Notes: a model not told the origin generated them from the sequence alone. A DNA stretch of 64,000 bases from Dysidea avara (GCF_963678975.1 NC_089285.1:9720694-9784693), one strand, 5' to 3'; positions 44,516 to 56,229 are shown, counted from the stretch's first letter. Made by a program: numbers and translations.

Positions 44516-46905
44516 CCCTTAAACGCGCAAAGGCCATTATAATGGCCCTATTATTTATTACACCGAAAACGCACGAAAGTTTATGCTTACTTTCGCGAAA
44601 ATAATTGCACGTCTTTACAAGGCTGTATCTCTGAAAATCCTCGACGTATCAACTTGAAACTTGGTACACAGATGGTGGATACCCTGGGGTTTATCCATCG
44701 TGACTATCAATTTTTTATCATTAATGCTTCTCTATTTATCCGAAGTAATATGCGCATAACTTGGAAATAACCGTCATGGTAGGTGGCTCCGTTGGTGATT
44801 CGCCTCAATACTTGGTGTCGAGAAAGAGTTGTACCCTTGATACAAGGTGGTGAAATTCCATTGACATTGCTGCAACTCTCAGGTATTTATGAATTTTAGA
44901 AAAAACTTGTGGTATTCACACAATTGTGCGAAGTAACCGCACGTCTTTACACGACTGTATCTGTAAAAATCCTTGATGTATCAGCTTGTAACTTGGTACA
45001 CAGATGGTGGATAACCTGGGGTTTATCCAATATTATTATTATGTTTTTATCAATAATACTTCTCCATTTATCCACAGCAATACGCGCATCATTTGGAAAT
45101 AATCATCATGGTAGGCAGCTCCTCTGTCCATTCGCCTCAACACTTGGTGTTTAGAAAGGGTGGTACCCTTGATACAAGGTGGTGAAATTCCATTGACATA
45201 GCTACAACTCTCAGGTAGTTGTGAATTGAAAAAAAATGTCGTATTCTCATAATTATTTTTACCCTGTAGGCATGTAACAAAGAACTCCAACACAATCACT
45301 GTGGCGTTTCAACGTGCTGCCAAGACGTATTCTGGTGACTGGTCAATCAAATACCAACAGCAATCCATTTTATCATGCACTGTTCATCAAACAAAGTATT
45401 ATTAGCATTAGAATTTGAAAAACTTTTCAAACATAAAATGTACATGAAATATATACACTAAAGAGCTGGGATCTTTACTCAGTAAAGGGTTTGCCTCATT
45501 TAGAAACCACCGATCCAAGTGATTTCAGAGAATAAAACCACAATCGTGGAAAAACCTGAATTACAAACAGCTCTGTACATAACTAAACAGACAATACTGT
45601 CAACACATCTAAACTATATACATCGGCTGAACCTGTAAAAAGTCTAAGACACAGTAAATAGCATACACCCCTTATTTATTTATAGTTTTCCTTGGTGTGG
45701 TATATCTTAAAACAATTTTTAAGGCACAAATGAACCATTCCACAATTTACGCAGCCATACTTAGTACGTTTTCTATGTGTCTTCCGGTCAGAACACACTG
45801 CACAGTCACCGTCAGTCCCAAGGTTCTCTATGAAATGGCGTTCCTCAAGCCTCGCAGGCGATTGAGGAGGAAGAGCCTGTGATTGACGTCCTCCATGCTG
45901 GCGTGAGCTATGTTGACATAAAAGTTTAGTAGCCAGTTGCTCCCTAAAGCTTTTGATGGTCCTACGATCATTCACAGGTGTGAAACAGCACTCTAGAGTA
46001 TAAGCATTTTCGATAGCCAAATCCCTACCCCTACCGGTACCTCTACCCCTACCAGTACCTTTCCTCCTACCTCGACTAGGCACAAGATCCATTGTAGACA
46101 CAGTTCCCCTACCCCTTCCTCTACCTCTACCCCTCCCTCTATTTCTACCAGACAAAGGATCAGATGGAGATGGTGAGTAGTCCCTGCCTCTATCACTAGG
46201 TGAAAATGGGACATGTGGAGAAGAACTAACAGGAGAGCCATGGTAGGCCACAGGAGAACCACTACAGGGGTATTCAGTTTCCAGGCTACCCATCCCACCG
46301 TCACTTACTCCACTATGTAGCCCAGATCGTCCAGGATGGCTTGACTCATCATGACCTTCACAATATCTTACATCAGCTTTTAGAAGAAGCAGGACTCAAG
46401 TTATAAAACATGTGAAAAGCATTATACCTTCATAATCATCGTTTGTTTCTTCCTCGATGTCTTCTTCGTCGTTGCTGAACTCTTCCTCACGATCATTTTC
46501 TTCCACACCGCCATAATCATCTATAATGGCAGGCGAAGTGATAGGACCGATTCATCTGTCCGCCATTTTACCGTCTTGTTCCCTGGTAAGCCTATCAAGG
46601 ACAAAAGAGTCTTCTCCATGGACAAAAGAGTCCTTTTCGTCCGAGTTGTTCCAGTCATCGTCGGTGTCGCTATAGAAAAGTTGATCAACAACAGTATTTT
46701 CATCCATATCTCGCTTATCTTTAATCACAGCACAAAGTTCTTGAGCTCGAATCAAAGCCCAGAAACGTGGCTTTCCGTTGCACTAAACCGTTTCACGATC
46801 ACGTAATCCTAGCGCGCATACCTCTGTGCCAAATATGGAGGGCCACTTAAATGGCCCTTGCGATTTCAGTGCAATATTTCGTAAATTCGCGTGCGCGTTT
46901 AAGGG
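44516..46905 (-). mobile_element. piggyBac element with TTAA target duplication
   Basis: Ends are CCCTTAAACGCGCA and its reverse complement TGCGCGTTTAAGGG, each flanked by TTAA (44,512-44,515 and 46,906-46,909), the exact piggyBac insertion signature. The left subterminal region has a diverged direct repeat of about 300 bp (44,610-44,910 and 44,940-45,230). Inside is a spliced minus-strand transposase gene lacking the catalytic core, so it is non-autonomous. Confidence 0.93.
45676..46755 (-). pseudogene. Core-less piggyBac transposase: acidic N-terminus, RG-rich linker, Cys-rich C-terminus
   Basis: Exon 1 (about 46,428-46,755) begins MIRAQELCAVIKDKRDMDEN and is strongly acidic (FYSDTDDDWNNSDEKDS ... 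EEEFSNDEEDIEEETNDDYE). It contains one in-frame TGA after KMADR. Exon 2 (46,371 to 45,676) adds a Ser/Pro and GRGRGRGR segment, then NAYTLECC, FREQLATKLL and a zinc-binding tail (CAVCSDR...CVNCG...HLCLKNCFKIYH). The tail is the piggyBac C-terminal cysteine domain that binds transposon ends. The region with the catalytic aspartates is absent, so the exons join N- and C-termini directly. It could act only as a DNA-binding competitor if expressed. Confidence 0.85.
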
Positions 46906-46909
46906 TTAA

Positions 46910-47380
46910 AGGCTCACAGCATTTTAAATATCCATCGGTGATTTATCAGTTCATGCTATATACTACCAATGCAAGGTTACGTACCTTTAACAAGTCGGTG
47001 ACAAGTCCTTCGTGGAATGCTGTTTATTGGGATTTCCATTTCTAAGTAAGTAGAATACCACCCGCGTTTCTTCCGTTGCACTCTCTCTGAAGATGACATT
47101 CGTGTGTGAGCTCGACTGCGATTAGCACGGTTTGTATGTCCTCAGCATGGCTGTGACAAATCTTATCACGGTGATACAGCAAATGGCGTTGCAGGGTTGA
47201 ACTGTAATTATGTACAGTTACTATTTTTAAAATGAGCGCGAAATGATTAACTATACACCTGGCATCATATTCCACAAATGAAGAAGCTAAAAGAGCGCTC
47301 TCCTCTGTACAGTAGGTTTCAGTAATTGGCTTCTTATGATATTATTATTATGTAAACAACATACTTGTTACACTACCGCA
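46910..47380. other. No gene seen
   Basis: Right flank of the piggyBac element; no supported feature. Confidence 0.4.
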
Positions 47381-47383
47381 GGT

Positions 47384-47995
47384 ATGTTTAAGTTCGCCTA
47401 TGTTGTTTGGAGCGGTACACTTCAAAGGAGTGTGGTTTCAACAAAGACCATTACCAGAAAAAAGTAGGAGAAAATGTGACAGTTAAATGGAAAGGACAAA
47501 GCTTTGAGGCCACAATCCTAAAACTTGGTGAGGGTAGAAATGTAGCAAACTTTGGTGCAACATACAATGAATGTATACAGGTGATGAAAAACCTTCTTTG
47601 AATGAACAAATGAAGAAAGACACATCTACAAAGAAGAGGTTAAGACCAGCCAGTGACATCACTGCAAAGAGAAGGAAACAAGAAGTAGAGAAGGAGATAA
47701 TTAACAACACTGTAGACTTTGAAGATGACGGTTTCTCTCAGTTTGACATACCACTCCTTCCACCACCACTGTCTGTTGTTCAGCCACAGTTACCAGCTAG
47801 AGCTACTCAGCCACAGTTGCCGGTTAGATCTATTCAGCCACAGTTGCCGGTTATACCTACTCATCCACAGTTACCCACTCATCCACAGTTGCTGGTTAGA
47901 TCTACTCGGCCACAGTTACCCAGTGGACCTACTCAACCACTGCTGCCCTCCTAGCCACAGTTGCCAGTTAGACCCACTCAGCCACAGTTGCCAGC
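47384..47995 (+). pseudogene. Fragment of an uncharacterised gene with Tudor/SH3-like N-terminus and proline repeats
   Basis: ATG at 47,384 gives MFKFAYVVWSGTLQRSVVST. A one-base shift in the A-run at about 47,457-47,463 leads to KVGENVTVKWKGQSFEATIL. The pattern (F-x-V-V-W ... V-x-V-K-W-x-G-x-x-F-E-A) looks like a small beta-barrel. I recall it at the start of repeated sponge and coral genes, but not its function. A donor (ATACAG|GTGATG) follows near 47,579. A downstream frame has basic KKRLRPASDITAKRRKQ and then QPQLPVRST-type repeats. A MITE at 47,995 cuts the rest. Confidence 0.5.
47765..47990 (+). repeat. 30-bp minisatellite, about seven units
   Basis: Units read CAGCCACAGTTGCCGGTTAG plus ATCTACT, translated as Q-P-Q-L-P-V-R-S/P-T. 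Unit length slips once (47,875). The repeat is coding-like, keeping frame across most units. Confidence 0.85.
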
Positions 47996-49170
47996 AGTGT
48001 TGGGCAAGTTACTTTTAAAAATAACTACCGTAGATTCCCTAAAAATTCGGAAGAAATAAATTAATTCCGTTCGTGTCTGGCCAAACAATTAAGAAAAAAA
48101 TGTACCAACCCGGTGTTATTGTTGAATTTTTAGGGATCTATCCCTAATACAGTCTGCACGCTTCATGGCTATGTTATTTGCGATCTGCTTACTGGTTACT
48201 TTGACCAACAGGAGCACCTTGTGGCGGAACTGACGACACTGGCCGCAACACTCACTTCGCTTCAGCACTAACTTATATACCGTGATTGCCTACATTATCC
48301 AGAAGAGATGATCAATGTCATTACTGCATTGCTTTTGTATACAGTCACTCGACACTAATAATAATAGAAACCACAATCGATACTATTACACTAGCTATCT
48401 CGTGATAATTAATTAAATCTCGCTAGCTCCCAGTTGCTGCATGAAGTGTTCCATGACTTAACAGAGCGTTATATCTGAGGATGTATCATGTTTGTGGGCT
48501 CCAGGAGAGATGTTATTCTGTGAACTGAAACGAAGATCGTTTTGTGGTAGCCATGATGTCACACGATGACTGGCATCGTTGGACACGTTCCGTGAACAAT
48601 TTCACACTTGGTGCTTCATCCAGCATTGAGGTAGCATATTATGTGAGGTCACTGGGAATCCTCAGTACTAAAGAAACCTTCATCAACTAGTACTCCAAGT
48701 GCCGATAAATTATCGCGCTTATAATAGAAACTTTCTTTCCGCTTGCCGAAATTTAGAGCACATTGCATTCAAAGCACAGGGAGTGCCGAATATTTAGAGA
48801 TGCCGAAATTTTAGGGAATCTATGGTAGTTACATATTACTTGCAACAGAACTATTTAGTTACAGTTACATATTACCAATAAAATAAAGTAACTATTATAA
48901 TTATTACATATTATATTACTTTGTGTCCACAGCCTTAAGCTGTCACATGTGAAACCACTACCTTATCACGTGACATGTTTGCGTTGTTGGACAATGTGAA
49001 AATCTTGGTTATAAGTAAGAAGCTGGTGAATAAGCTTCATTCAGTAGGCTTCGTTACTTCGTTGTGGCTAGGCATTACTCAGTGGATTACTAACGAGATT
49101 AGTAACTTTGTTACTTGTAGTAATAATATTATGTAATATTAGATTCGTTACAGTAAATATATTACTTAGG
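47995..49170. mobile_element. GTTAC-rich MITE interrupted by a nested MITE
   Basis: Left end CAGTGTTGGGCAAGTTAC. The element resumes after the nested insert with GTTACATATTACTTGC and runs through GTGGCTAGGCATTACTC to about 49,170, where similarity to the 41 kb copy stops in ATTACTTAGGTA. The right terminus is missing. Confidence 0.75.
48028..48825. mobile_element. Nested 798-bp MITE with TA target duplication
   Basis: Ends are CCGTAGATTCCCTAAAAATT and, reversed, CCATAGATTCCCTAAAATTT, flanked by TA at 48,026-48,027 and 48,826-48,827. Removing it and one TA rebuilds the host MITE word ACTAGTTAC seen in the copy near 7,985. A TA duplication suggests Tc1/mariner-type mobilisation. No coding capacity. 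Confidence 0.88.
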
Positions 49171-49448
49171 TACAATTATGCACCTACCAATGTCACGCCC
49201 CACCTACCCCAGGTCGGGCAGTTATTCAGGTAATTGAATAGAATGAAATTTCCCGAAATTTTTATACTACGCATACCATGTAAAGTACTTGTATTATTAG
49301 ACGATCTGATGGCCTCTGCCACCTGGCTTGCTAACCCCAGTCTTCTAATTATGTTCCGTCCTATTGTGTTGGGGGAGTCAAAACTAGGACATCATCATCA
49401 TCATTGAAAAGGTGTTGGCCATCTAATTATGACATGAGTAAAAACATT

Positions 49449-49845
49449 AGGCCATACCTATTTGATCTTATGTTGCGCGGGCCCGACTGACTGCATTTTT
49501 CTTCAAATGAAATAATTTTGAAAATCACGTATACGGATCACGTGTTCTTAATTAAAGTCAACACCCTCGTGATATAGTCCAAAAGGGACCACTGAAGATC
49601 GTCCAATGCTCTAAAATTGTAGAATACGATGGGAAAGCTCTTTTGGAGATCTATGTTTAAATCTGATGCTACTAGAAGAATATGAAACCTAGATTTTTAA
49701 CTGTGTATGTACTATAATAGCTACATTCATTATTTACATTTTGTATGCTTGTGTTTAATTTTTTTTTTCATTTTCAAACCGACCTACCTACCCAAATTTA
49801 AAATAATTTTGCCCACGCAACATAACATCAAATAGGTATGGCCTT
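49449..49845. mobile_element. MITE with about 36-bp inverted ends
   Basis: Left end AGGCCATACCTATTTGATCT followed by TATGTTGCGCGGGC. The right end carries the reverse complement GCCCACGCAACATAACATCA followed by AATAGGTATGGCCT. No transposase frame. Target duplication unclear. Confidence 0.8.
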
Positions 49846-49849
49846 ATTG

Positions 49850-50640
49850 ATATTTGAACAAAAAAAATTTGATACTAGGTGCATCTGTTGGTATTTGTGT
49901 GTGTTTATAAAGCTCAGCAATGGGGGAATTGTCTGAAGCTAAGCATGACTGTTACAATGTATATGTAACTCGTCATAGCTAAGAACTATTTACATAGTCC
50001 TTGGTCCAGCAATACATGGGAATACATATGGCCACCTTGACACCTCTAACCCATAGTCCCATATACTTTATGCAATGTATATATATATATATATATATTA
50101 TGTTAAATGTGACAATACCAGGAGTCCAAGACTCCACACACATCCAGTTTTTTTTTACTTTGCGAGATCATAACTCAATGTAGGAATATGCCATCAGCTT
50201 CAAATTTCCACCTGTAACATTGTAATGGACTGTGTAAAAAATTCAGGTCAACAACATGCTGGTAGGCATTGGTCAAAGTCAAAGAATAGAATGTGTGGAA
50301 GCCTGATTCGGTCACAAATTATGTAAGTATAAATGTGTCTCTTCAGGTGTGTACATTATGGAGAAGCAAGGAAGAGGGGTAAAGGGATCAGCCTACACAA
50401 CACCACTTTGCTTTGAAGTGTTCTGCTGAGCTGTACATTTCATATAACCTTGAATAACACCAGCATGGCAGCCAAGTTTGTCACTATCTTCTGGTAGAAA
50501 ACGACAAATGTCTTAAATCACGTGATTTTTCGTTGCAGCAGTTTGTAGGGGTTCTTCGTATGCCACGATATTCACTCTCAACATTGTTCAAATAGTCTAT
50601 CATCAACCTAAAGTATTGGTGGTATCATCAACCTAAAGTA
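49850..50640. other. No gene seen
   Basis: A TA run at about 50,079-50,099 and a 25-bp tandem duplication (TCATCAACCTAAAGTATTGG) near 50,601-50,650. No supported coding sequence. Confidence 0.4.
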
Positions 50641-50647
50641 TTGGTGG

Positions 50648-51669
50648 TTTGGTCAGTTTCTGGCGGCAGCACAATCTGTGCAGCTTTTTGACGACAGACA
50701 AAATGTTTCTTGCTTTGGAGCATAGGACAAGCAGAGCAGCAACTGTGCCGTGGGTCAGCAATGACCAGTACTAGGTAAAGTACCTGCATGCGGACTATGG
50801 TTATAATTGAAGCTTGTTAGCCATCTGGCTGAGCCATCTATATGCTGAAATTCGGCCAAAATGACGTGATTTTTGCAAACAAATACCAGAATGGTTGATA
50901 CATCAGTGAGACAGTCTCCAACAGCAAGGATACGAAGCTTATAAACACCTAACAATACAGCTATCTTGCCCAGTAAACGCATAGAGCAATCCAATGCATG
51001 AAATAGGCACTCACGTGATCAAAATTCAAATCACGGAAACCATGAAATCGCTTTCATTTCTGAATAGGAACAATGCAGTGTGCTCCTTTTGTAAATATTT
51101 GTGTTAATTGTTCACTCAGGCATGGTCTGGGCCAGTGCAGGTGTATTTTGTGCTGTGATGGCATCGTAGGAAGAGTCTTAGACTGCTGGGCTAGTCGAGA
51201 TACTGAACTAATGCACACAAACTGATTGTCACTTGATTCCAAGTGATTTTAAGGTCATTGGAATAGATTATAGTTGTATTTTCCGAGATTTGAATATCGA
51301 TCACGTGAATGCCTATTTCATGTATTGGATTGCTCTATGCGTTTACTGGGCGAGATAGCCGTATTGTTAGGTGTTTATAAGCTTTGTATCCTTGCTGTTG
51401 GAGACTGTCTCACTGATGTATCAACCATTCTGGTATTTGTTTGCAAAAATCACGTCATTTTGGCTGAATTTCAGCATATACATGGCTCAGCCAGATGGCT
51501 AACAAGCTTCAATTATAACCATACTCCGCATTCAGGTACTTTACCTAGTACTGGTCATTGCTGACCCACGGCGCAGTTGCTGCTCTGCTTGTCCTATGCT
51601 CCAGAGCAAGAAACATTTTGTCTGTCGTCAAAAAGCTGCACAGATCGTGCTGCCACCAGAAGCTGACCA
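50648..51669. repeat. Long inverted repeat, about 390-bp arms and 240-bp spacer
   Basis: Arms 50,648-51,040 and 51,283-51,669 are near-identical reverse complements. They start GGTCAGTTTCTGGCGGCAGC on the left and end in its complement on the right. Both arms carry the same roughly 80-residue frame (LLGxIAVLLGVYKL ... LTDVSTILVFVCKNH), which looks conserved only because the arms are. The right arm runs into the MULE-like gene. Confidence 0.88.
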
Positions 51670-51693
51670 ATAAAATCAAATAGCTCACATCAT

Positions 51694-53344
51694 TCCTCAC
51701 TACCCTTTTGTGCGCCGGCTTGATGGTGATGAGTTAAAGGAGGTCACAAATGTTGTGTACATGGACCAAACTGAAATTGGTTAGACAGTACATACTTAAA
51801 CAATTTGGGAAGCAAGTTGTACTCAAGGATCTTCAAAATGTTCGAACTAAAGTTAAACTAGAATCAAAAGGCAAACGTGATGAGGCACAGATCACTATTG
51901 AACGACTGGAGGAGGAGATTCAAAGTGATAACGGTAGCAAAGGAGGTGTGATCGTTAATGAAGCCAATGAACATCAATCTTTTACTTTTCCTCTTCTCAC
52001 TTATTGCACTTACATGAAAAGTTCCCATGGGTAGTTATGATCGATGGTACCTACAGTGTAAATGCATCACGCTGCCACTGTATTAGGATGGAAATGGTCA
52101 TGGCAGAACAGTGTTTTATGCTGCCACAACACATGAAAGCGCACAGCACTTATCAGCTATTATTCAAGAATTTAAGCAATGCCACCCAAGTTATAGCAAC
52201 ACAAAAGTTGTCATCATCGACAAAGATTTTACTGAACTATCTGTACTCAGAGAGGAACTTCTCAACACAACAATCCTGTTTTGTCAGTTCCATGTCATCA
52301 AATGTTTTTATAAAGCTGTGTCTGACCTTGAAGTGCCTAATGAAAGAAGGGATGCATTAGGAAAGTACTACATGACATGGTGTACAGTGAAAATATGGAT
52401 GAATATGTTGATTACTTGGCAGAGATTTTGCATCTTGGAAATCCTAGCTTTGAGAAATACTTTCTTGACAACTGGAATAATTGCACTGATATGTGGGTTT
52501 CTTTTCAATGGGACTGCAGTGTTCACTTTGGTAACAACAGACTAGAACGTAGTCACAGTAAGCTCAAAGATTTGACGGGGAGAGCTTCCTCTCTTTCTGA
52601 AATGTTTGAAGGATTACTCACCTTTGTGAAATCCATTAATCAAGAAAGTAGCCACCAAGCTTTTGTTGAACAGTTTACAACAGTATCCACCAAACATGAC
52701 CATATGCCAGGAATGAAGGACATCACTGCAGCATGTACTGGATATGCTATCAGATTGATACAGAATCACTTAGAAGTGGCCCAAAAAGTAGATTACGAGT
52801 TTTCTAGTGATGATGGTCCACTGGTAACAATTACATTTAAAGACCGCATTCACAAGGTGAACACGGAATCTAGTGAGTGCACTTGCTCATTTTGGAGTAC
52901 TATGCTACTCCCCTGCAGGCACATAATCAGCGCCTGTTTGCACAAGGGTTTGCCCTTAGTGGAGCTTACCACAATACACCAGTGATGGCTGAAATCATAC
53001 CAGATTTATTTCATATCACAAGACATAGAAGAAAACGTCTACAATGAAAATTTGCTGTGTATGATGTACTGCAAGATCCAACTGTTCAAGGAACACTGAA
53101 TCAAGCTCAGAAGTACAAGAAGATGCTAAGCTTATGCCAAAAAGTTGCAGTTCAATCTAGCACAGTTGGCATGGTTCAATTTCGAGAAATGTACAGTACA
53201 GTAGAAACACTGCTACATAAATGGGATTCAGGATCCAAGCGTGTAATTGTAAGCTGTAATGATGAGGATCAACCAACACAAGAAAAGCCAGTTCAGGTGG
53301 ATGAGTTTGATGTAATTCTTGATGAATCTCCTGTGAAGTGGTGA
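51694..53344 (+). pseudogene. MULE/ZSWIM-like transposase gene with SWIM zinc finger
   Basis: Frames in order: VVYMDQTEI and VRQYILKQFGKQVVLKD (51,740-51,850); FPWVVMIDGTYSVN (about 52,020-52,060), the MULE DDE-core aspartate region; GNGHGRTVFYAATTHESAQH and KVVIIDKDFTEL ... LFCQFHVIKCF (52,090-52,310). Next are MWVSFQWDCSVHFG and NNRLERSHSKLK (52,490-52,570), and a SWIM finger with C-x-C and C-R-H at 52,878-52,922. The layout matches MULE transposases and the animal ZSWIM1/3 proteins descended from them. At least three frame changes and an in-frame stop separate the parts. It continues into AT-hook-like and CXXC exons. Confidence 0.8.
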
Positions 53345-53748
53345 CCCTACATGAACAAGAATTTGAAGAAGAAACAACTGCTATCAAATGTTCCAATGAG
53401 GAAGAAACAACTGCTATCAACTGTTCCAATGGAAGAAGAAACAACTGTTGTCAACTGTTACAATGAGGAAGAAGAAACAACATTTAAAGAAGAATTGACA
53501 TTTGAAGCAGTGAAAAATGGAACAATTGACAACACCTTCAGCTACACCATTACCTGTGAAGAAAACTTCTATCCATCTTAAACCATCTACAAAAACTTGT
53601 GGCCGCCCAAAGTATTCTAAACTTCTATCCATCTTAAACCATCTACAAAAATTCGTGACTGCCCAAAAGTATTCTTCAAAGCCATCAAAAGCTAAGAAGA
53701 AACGTAGCATTAACACAGATGATCTTCAGACACAGACAAATGATGCAA
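53345..53748 (+). pseudogene. C-terminal linker of the MULE-like gene: minisatellite and AT-hook-like segment
   Basis: Three units of about 36-45 bp (GAAGAAACAACTGCTATCAA ...) encode Glu/Thr-rich repeats at 53,365-53,480. A 52-bp direct repeat, AACTTCTATCCATCTTAAAC onward, lies at about 53,562-53,665. The frame VKKTSIHLKPSTKTCGRPKY includes GRPK, the core of an AT-hook that contacts the DNA minor groove. The exon ends KKRSINTDDLQTQTNDA at a GTAAGT donor (53,749). Confidence 0.6.
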
Positions 53749-53814
53749 GTAAGTATACATATACCAATACATGCAACTAACTGTGATATGCCAATCAATC
53801 TACATAATATATAG

Positions 53815-53970
53815 GAGATCCCGTTGTAGCAAGGAAACGATCACATCGATGTGGAGATTGTGTTGGGTGTAAATCCGAGAATTGTGAGAAGTGCTCTGCA
53901 TGTCTTGATATGAATAAGTATGGTGGGTCTGGAAAGAAGAAGCAATGTTGTGTAAACAGGCGTTGTACTG
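53815..53970 (+). CDS. CXXC zinc-finger exon
   Basis: Too short to stand out as an open frame. The acceptor ATATAG at 53,814 and the phase join exactly to the preceding exon (A|GA). Translation: HRCGDCVGCKSENCEKCSAC, then LDMNKYGGSGKKKQCC and NRRC. This is the CXXC finger of DNMT1, MLL, TET and CFP1 type, with eight cysteines and the KYGG...KKQ loop that contacts unmethylated CpG. The donor is G|GTACAG at 53,971. Confidence 0.85.
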
Positions 53971-54036
53971 GTACAGGTTTGTAATAAAATATACATGTAT
54001 TAGTTATTAACAAAATTTACAATGCCAATATTACAG

Positions 54037-54299
54037 CCCAACAGACAGCCAGTATTCATTGTACTGAGAGTACAAACATTTGGGTAGACCTTGATAAGTC
54101 TTCATGGTGGACACTGAAGCCAGAAATTAAAGATGTGGTATTATGCATACTACTACCTTGTACATATCTATACTTCATTATTACAGGTTTATGATATATG
54201 GCGAGAAGCACAACAAGGGAGATTCGGGAAATGGTGTCATCAGATATGATGGATGTGGATGTTTTTGCTCTATTCCCTGGTAACCGGCTTACAGACAAG
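54037..54299 (+). CDS. Downstream exons of the CXXC gene (54,037-54,143 and 54,187-54,299)
   Basis: Exon 54,037 follows ATATTACAG and reads AQQTASIHCTESTNIWVDLD, then KSSWWTLKPEIKD, with a GTGGTA/GTATTA donor zone. The next begins after TTATTACAG with VYDIWREAQQGRFGKW. In another frame it ends DVDVFALFPGNRLTDK before GTAAAC. The two readings of this exon do not agree in frame, so there is one shift or a mis-set boundary. Function unknown. Confidence 0.45.
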
Positions 54300-54326
54300 G
54301 TAAACAACCACACGAGAGGGTTAAAC

Positions 54327-54798
54327 CAGCGGTGGATCAAGGATATTTAAAAGGGGGTTTCTGAAAGTTGGTATAGCTGAAAAAGACATCTGATGACGTT
54401 TCTCCAGAAAATGTTGAGATTTTCAAACTCTGAGATTGGATTTTAGGTTAGCAATTACAATAAATCCATGTAATGCTTTAAACTGTAATACTATAGCTAA
54501 CAATATGCAGCTTTGATTGCTCTGTTAGAGTACATAGTTACTTGACTGCTCTATTAGAGTATCTCAATCGTTTTTAATGCAGTGGGGGATGAAAAGTGAA
54601 GTGTTGCTGAGGGTTTAGTTGCTATAAATGGTGTCAGTTAAGTGCAGCGGCTGCATGCAACTGAACACAATGGTATATAGTTATTAGCTATGACAAATTG
54701 TCAATAACACAATGTTTATGTATTTATAGGCTTCCACTGAGCTAAATCAAAAGGGGGTTTCTGTCGAAACTCCAGAAACCCATCTAGATCCGCCACTG
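54327..54798. mobile_element. Intronic MITE with CAGYGGYGGATC ends
   Basis: Left end CAGCGGTGGATC, right end GATCCGCCACTG, flanked by TAAAC on both sides (54,322-54,326 and 54,799-54,803). Subterminal AAAGGGGGTTTCTG occurs near both ends in the same direction. It sits in the intron between two exons of the CXXC gene. Confidence 0.75.
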
Positions 54799-55200
54799 TA
54801 AACCGTGTCTTATATCTTATGTGTATAATCCTATAGACAATCATTACATTTCTGAAAGTTGTTGCAATATATTCCTCTGAATTGGTACGTCTTACAAACA
54901 TGTGTTTAGTACTACCAAATTGGTATCTTGTATTGCAGAATGGGAAGAAAACCTTTGTTGCATCTTCCTTTTTTTTGTACAACAGTATGTGCCGTGACCT
55001 GGATTTGGCTAAAAGTGGTATCGTAAAACTATATTAGTAGCTACATGTACATTGTACAACATCATGTTTGGTTAGGTTAACATTTGTGACTACAAGTTAA
55101 TGGGTAGTTCCAGTTAACATCAATCAGTCACACTGGATACTAGTGGTACAACTATGATTTTCTATATATTTCAGTTTGACATGTGCATGTACTCCCATAG

Positions 55201-55533
55201 GTATTGCACCCTGTTAAGAAGGAGTTGTGGCTGTACGATTCAGTGGCAAACACACATCCCAATTCTGTTGCTTTGTTTAAAGAATGGTTGGTGGCAAAGA
55301 CGGGAGTCACATGGAAAGATATACGTGCATTATCACAAGTAAGATGGCTACAGGTAGTAATAATAACAAATTGATCAATATCGTTTTATGACATTCAACT
55401 AGCTTGTGTATGCCCTGCATGAAATGATTACTCAGATACATACGTCCCATGTGCCTTACAGGGGAACACAAATGAAATAAGGGAGTGGATGACATGGAAG
55501 ATAGCCGAATACTGTTTACCAGGATCCGCTTAA
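55201..55533 (+). CDS. Last two exons of the CXXC gene (55,201-55,338 and 55,463-55,533)
   Basis: Exon 55,201 follows CTCCCATAG and reads VLHPVKKELWLYDSVANTHP then FKEWLVAKTGVTWKDIRALSQ up to a GTAAGA donor. The final exon follows CCTTACAG and reads GNTNEIREWMTWKIAEYCLP before a TAA. All phases are 0 and both frames are open, so this looks like a real gene end. No family recognised. Confidence 0.55.
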
Positions 55534-55539
55534 CTGTTG

Positions 55540-56225
55540 ATGAATCTTGTGCATTATATATAAACACAATACAAGTCACACTGTTACTATTATCTGTAAA
55601 TCATCTACCTGTTACTCGAAATACATTGTTCTAAGTCAAGACGCAAATCTGCAACACGCCCCACGGCTCCACTCCGTCATAACTTGATCATCGTCACGTT
55701 ACAGTGTATTGATAACCCTGGGTGCAATGTGGTGGGATCACGTGACAGAGTTGGTGTCAATAGTTATTTGATGGCTCTTAGCACCACCAATAATTGGTGT
55801 CAATAGTCACAGCCTTCAAAGAATCTTGAATATACATTTGCAAGGGCAGAAAAGAATTTTTGAGATTTAGTGGCATTGTGCAAGCACACGCCAGTCAATT
55901 GGAACCCTACACTGCGAATATGGCAATGACCTTTGTAAGTAGTTTATTAATATTATGCATGCAAGGTCATTTTTCTACTACTTTGTGTTGGTTATGTGTA
56001 TATATAGTAATCTGAACAATGCTGACGTGCGTGTGCATACATCTATTATTGCCATATTTCCTTGGTTAAACATTGCACATTTAATAGTTGTACTTGATCA
56101 GTGCAATCTTTAACATTGTCAAGTTCGAATATTTACTAGATTAATTTTTGGAACTATGCATGATAAGGCATATGCAGCAGCCAAGGGCACACTACAGAAT
56201 TATACCTTACTCATTTACTATGACA
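55540..56225. other. No gene seen
   Basis: Gene flank with no recognised repeat or coding sequence. Confidence 0.4.
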
Positions 56226-56229
56226 GTAC

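Noticed and set aside
50755-51564. Two near-identical frames of 79 and 96 residues on opposite strands
   Set aside because: Conservation comes from the inverted duplication; there is no domain, and the frame could be chance.
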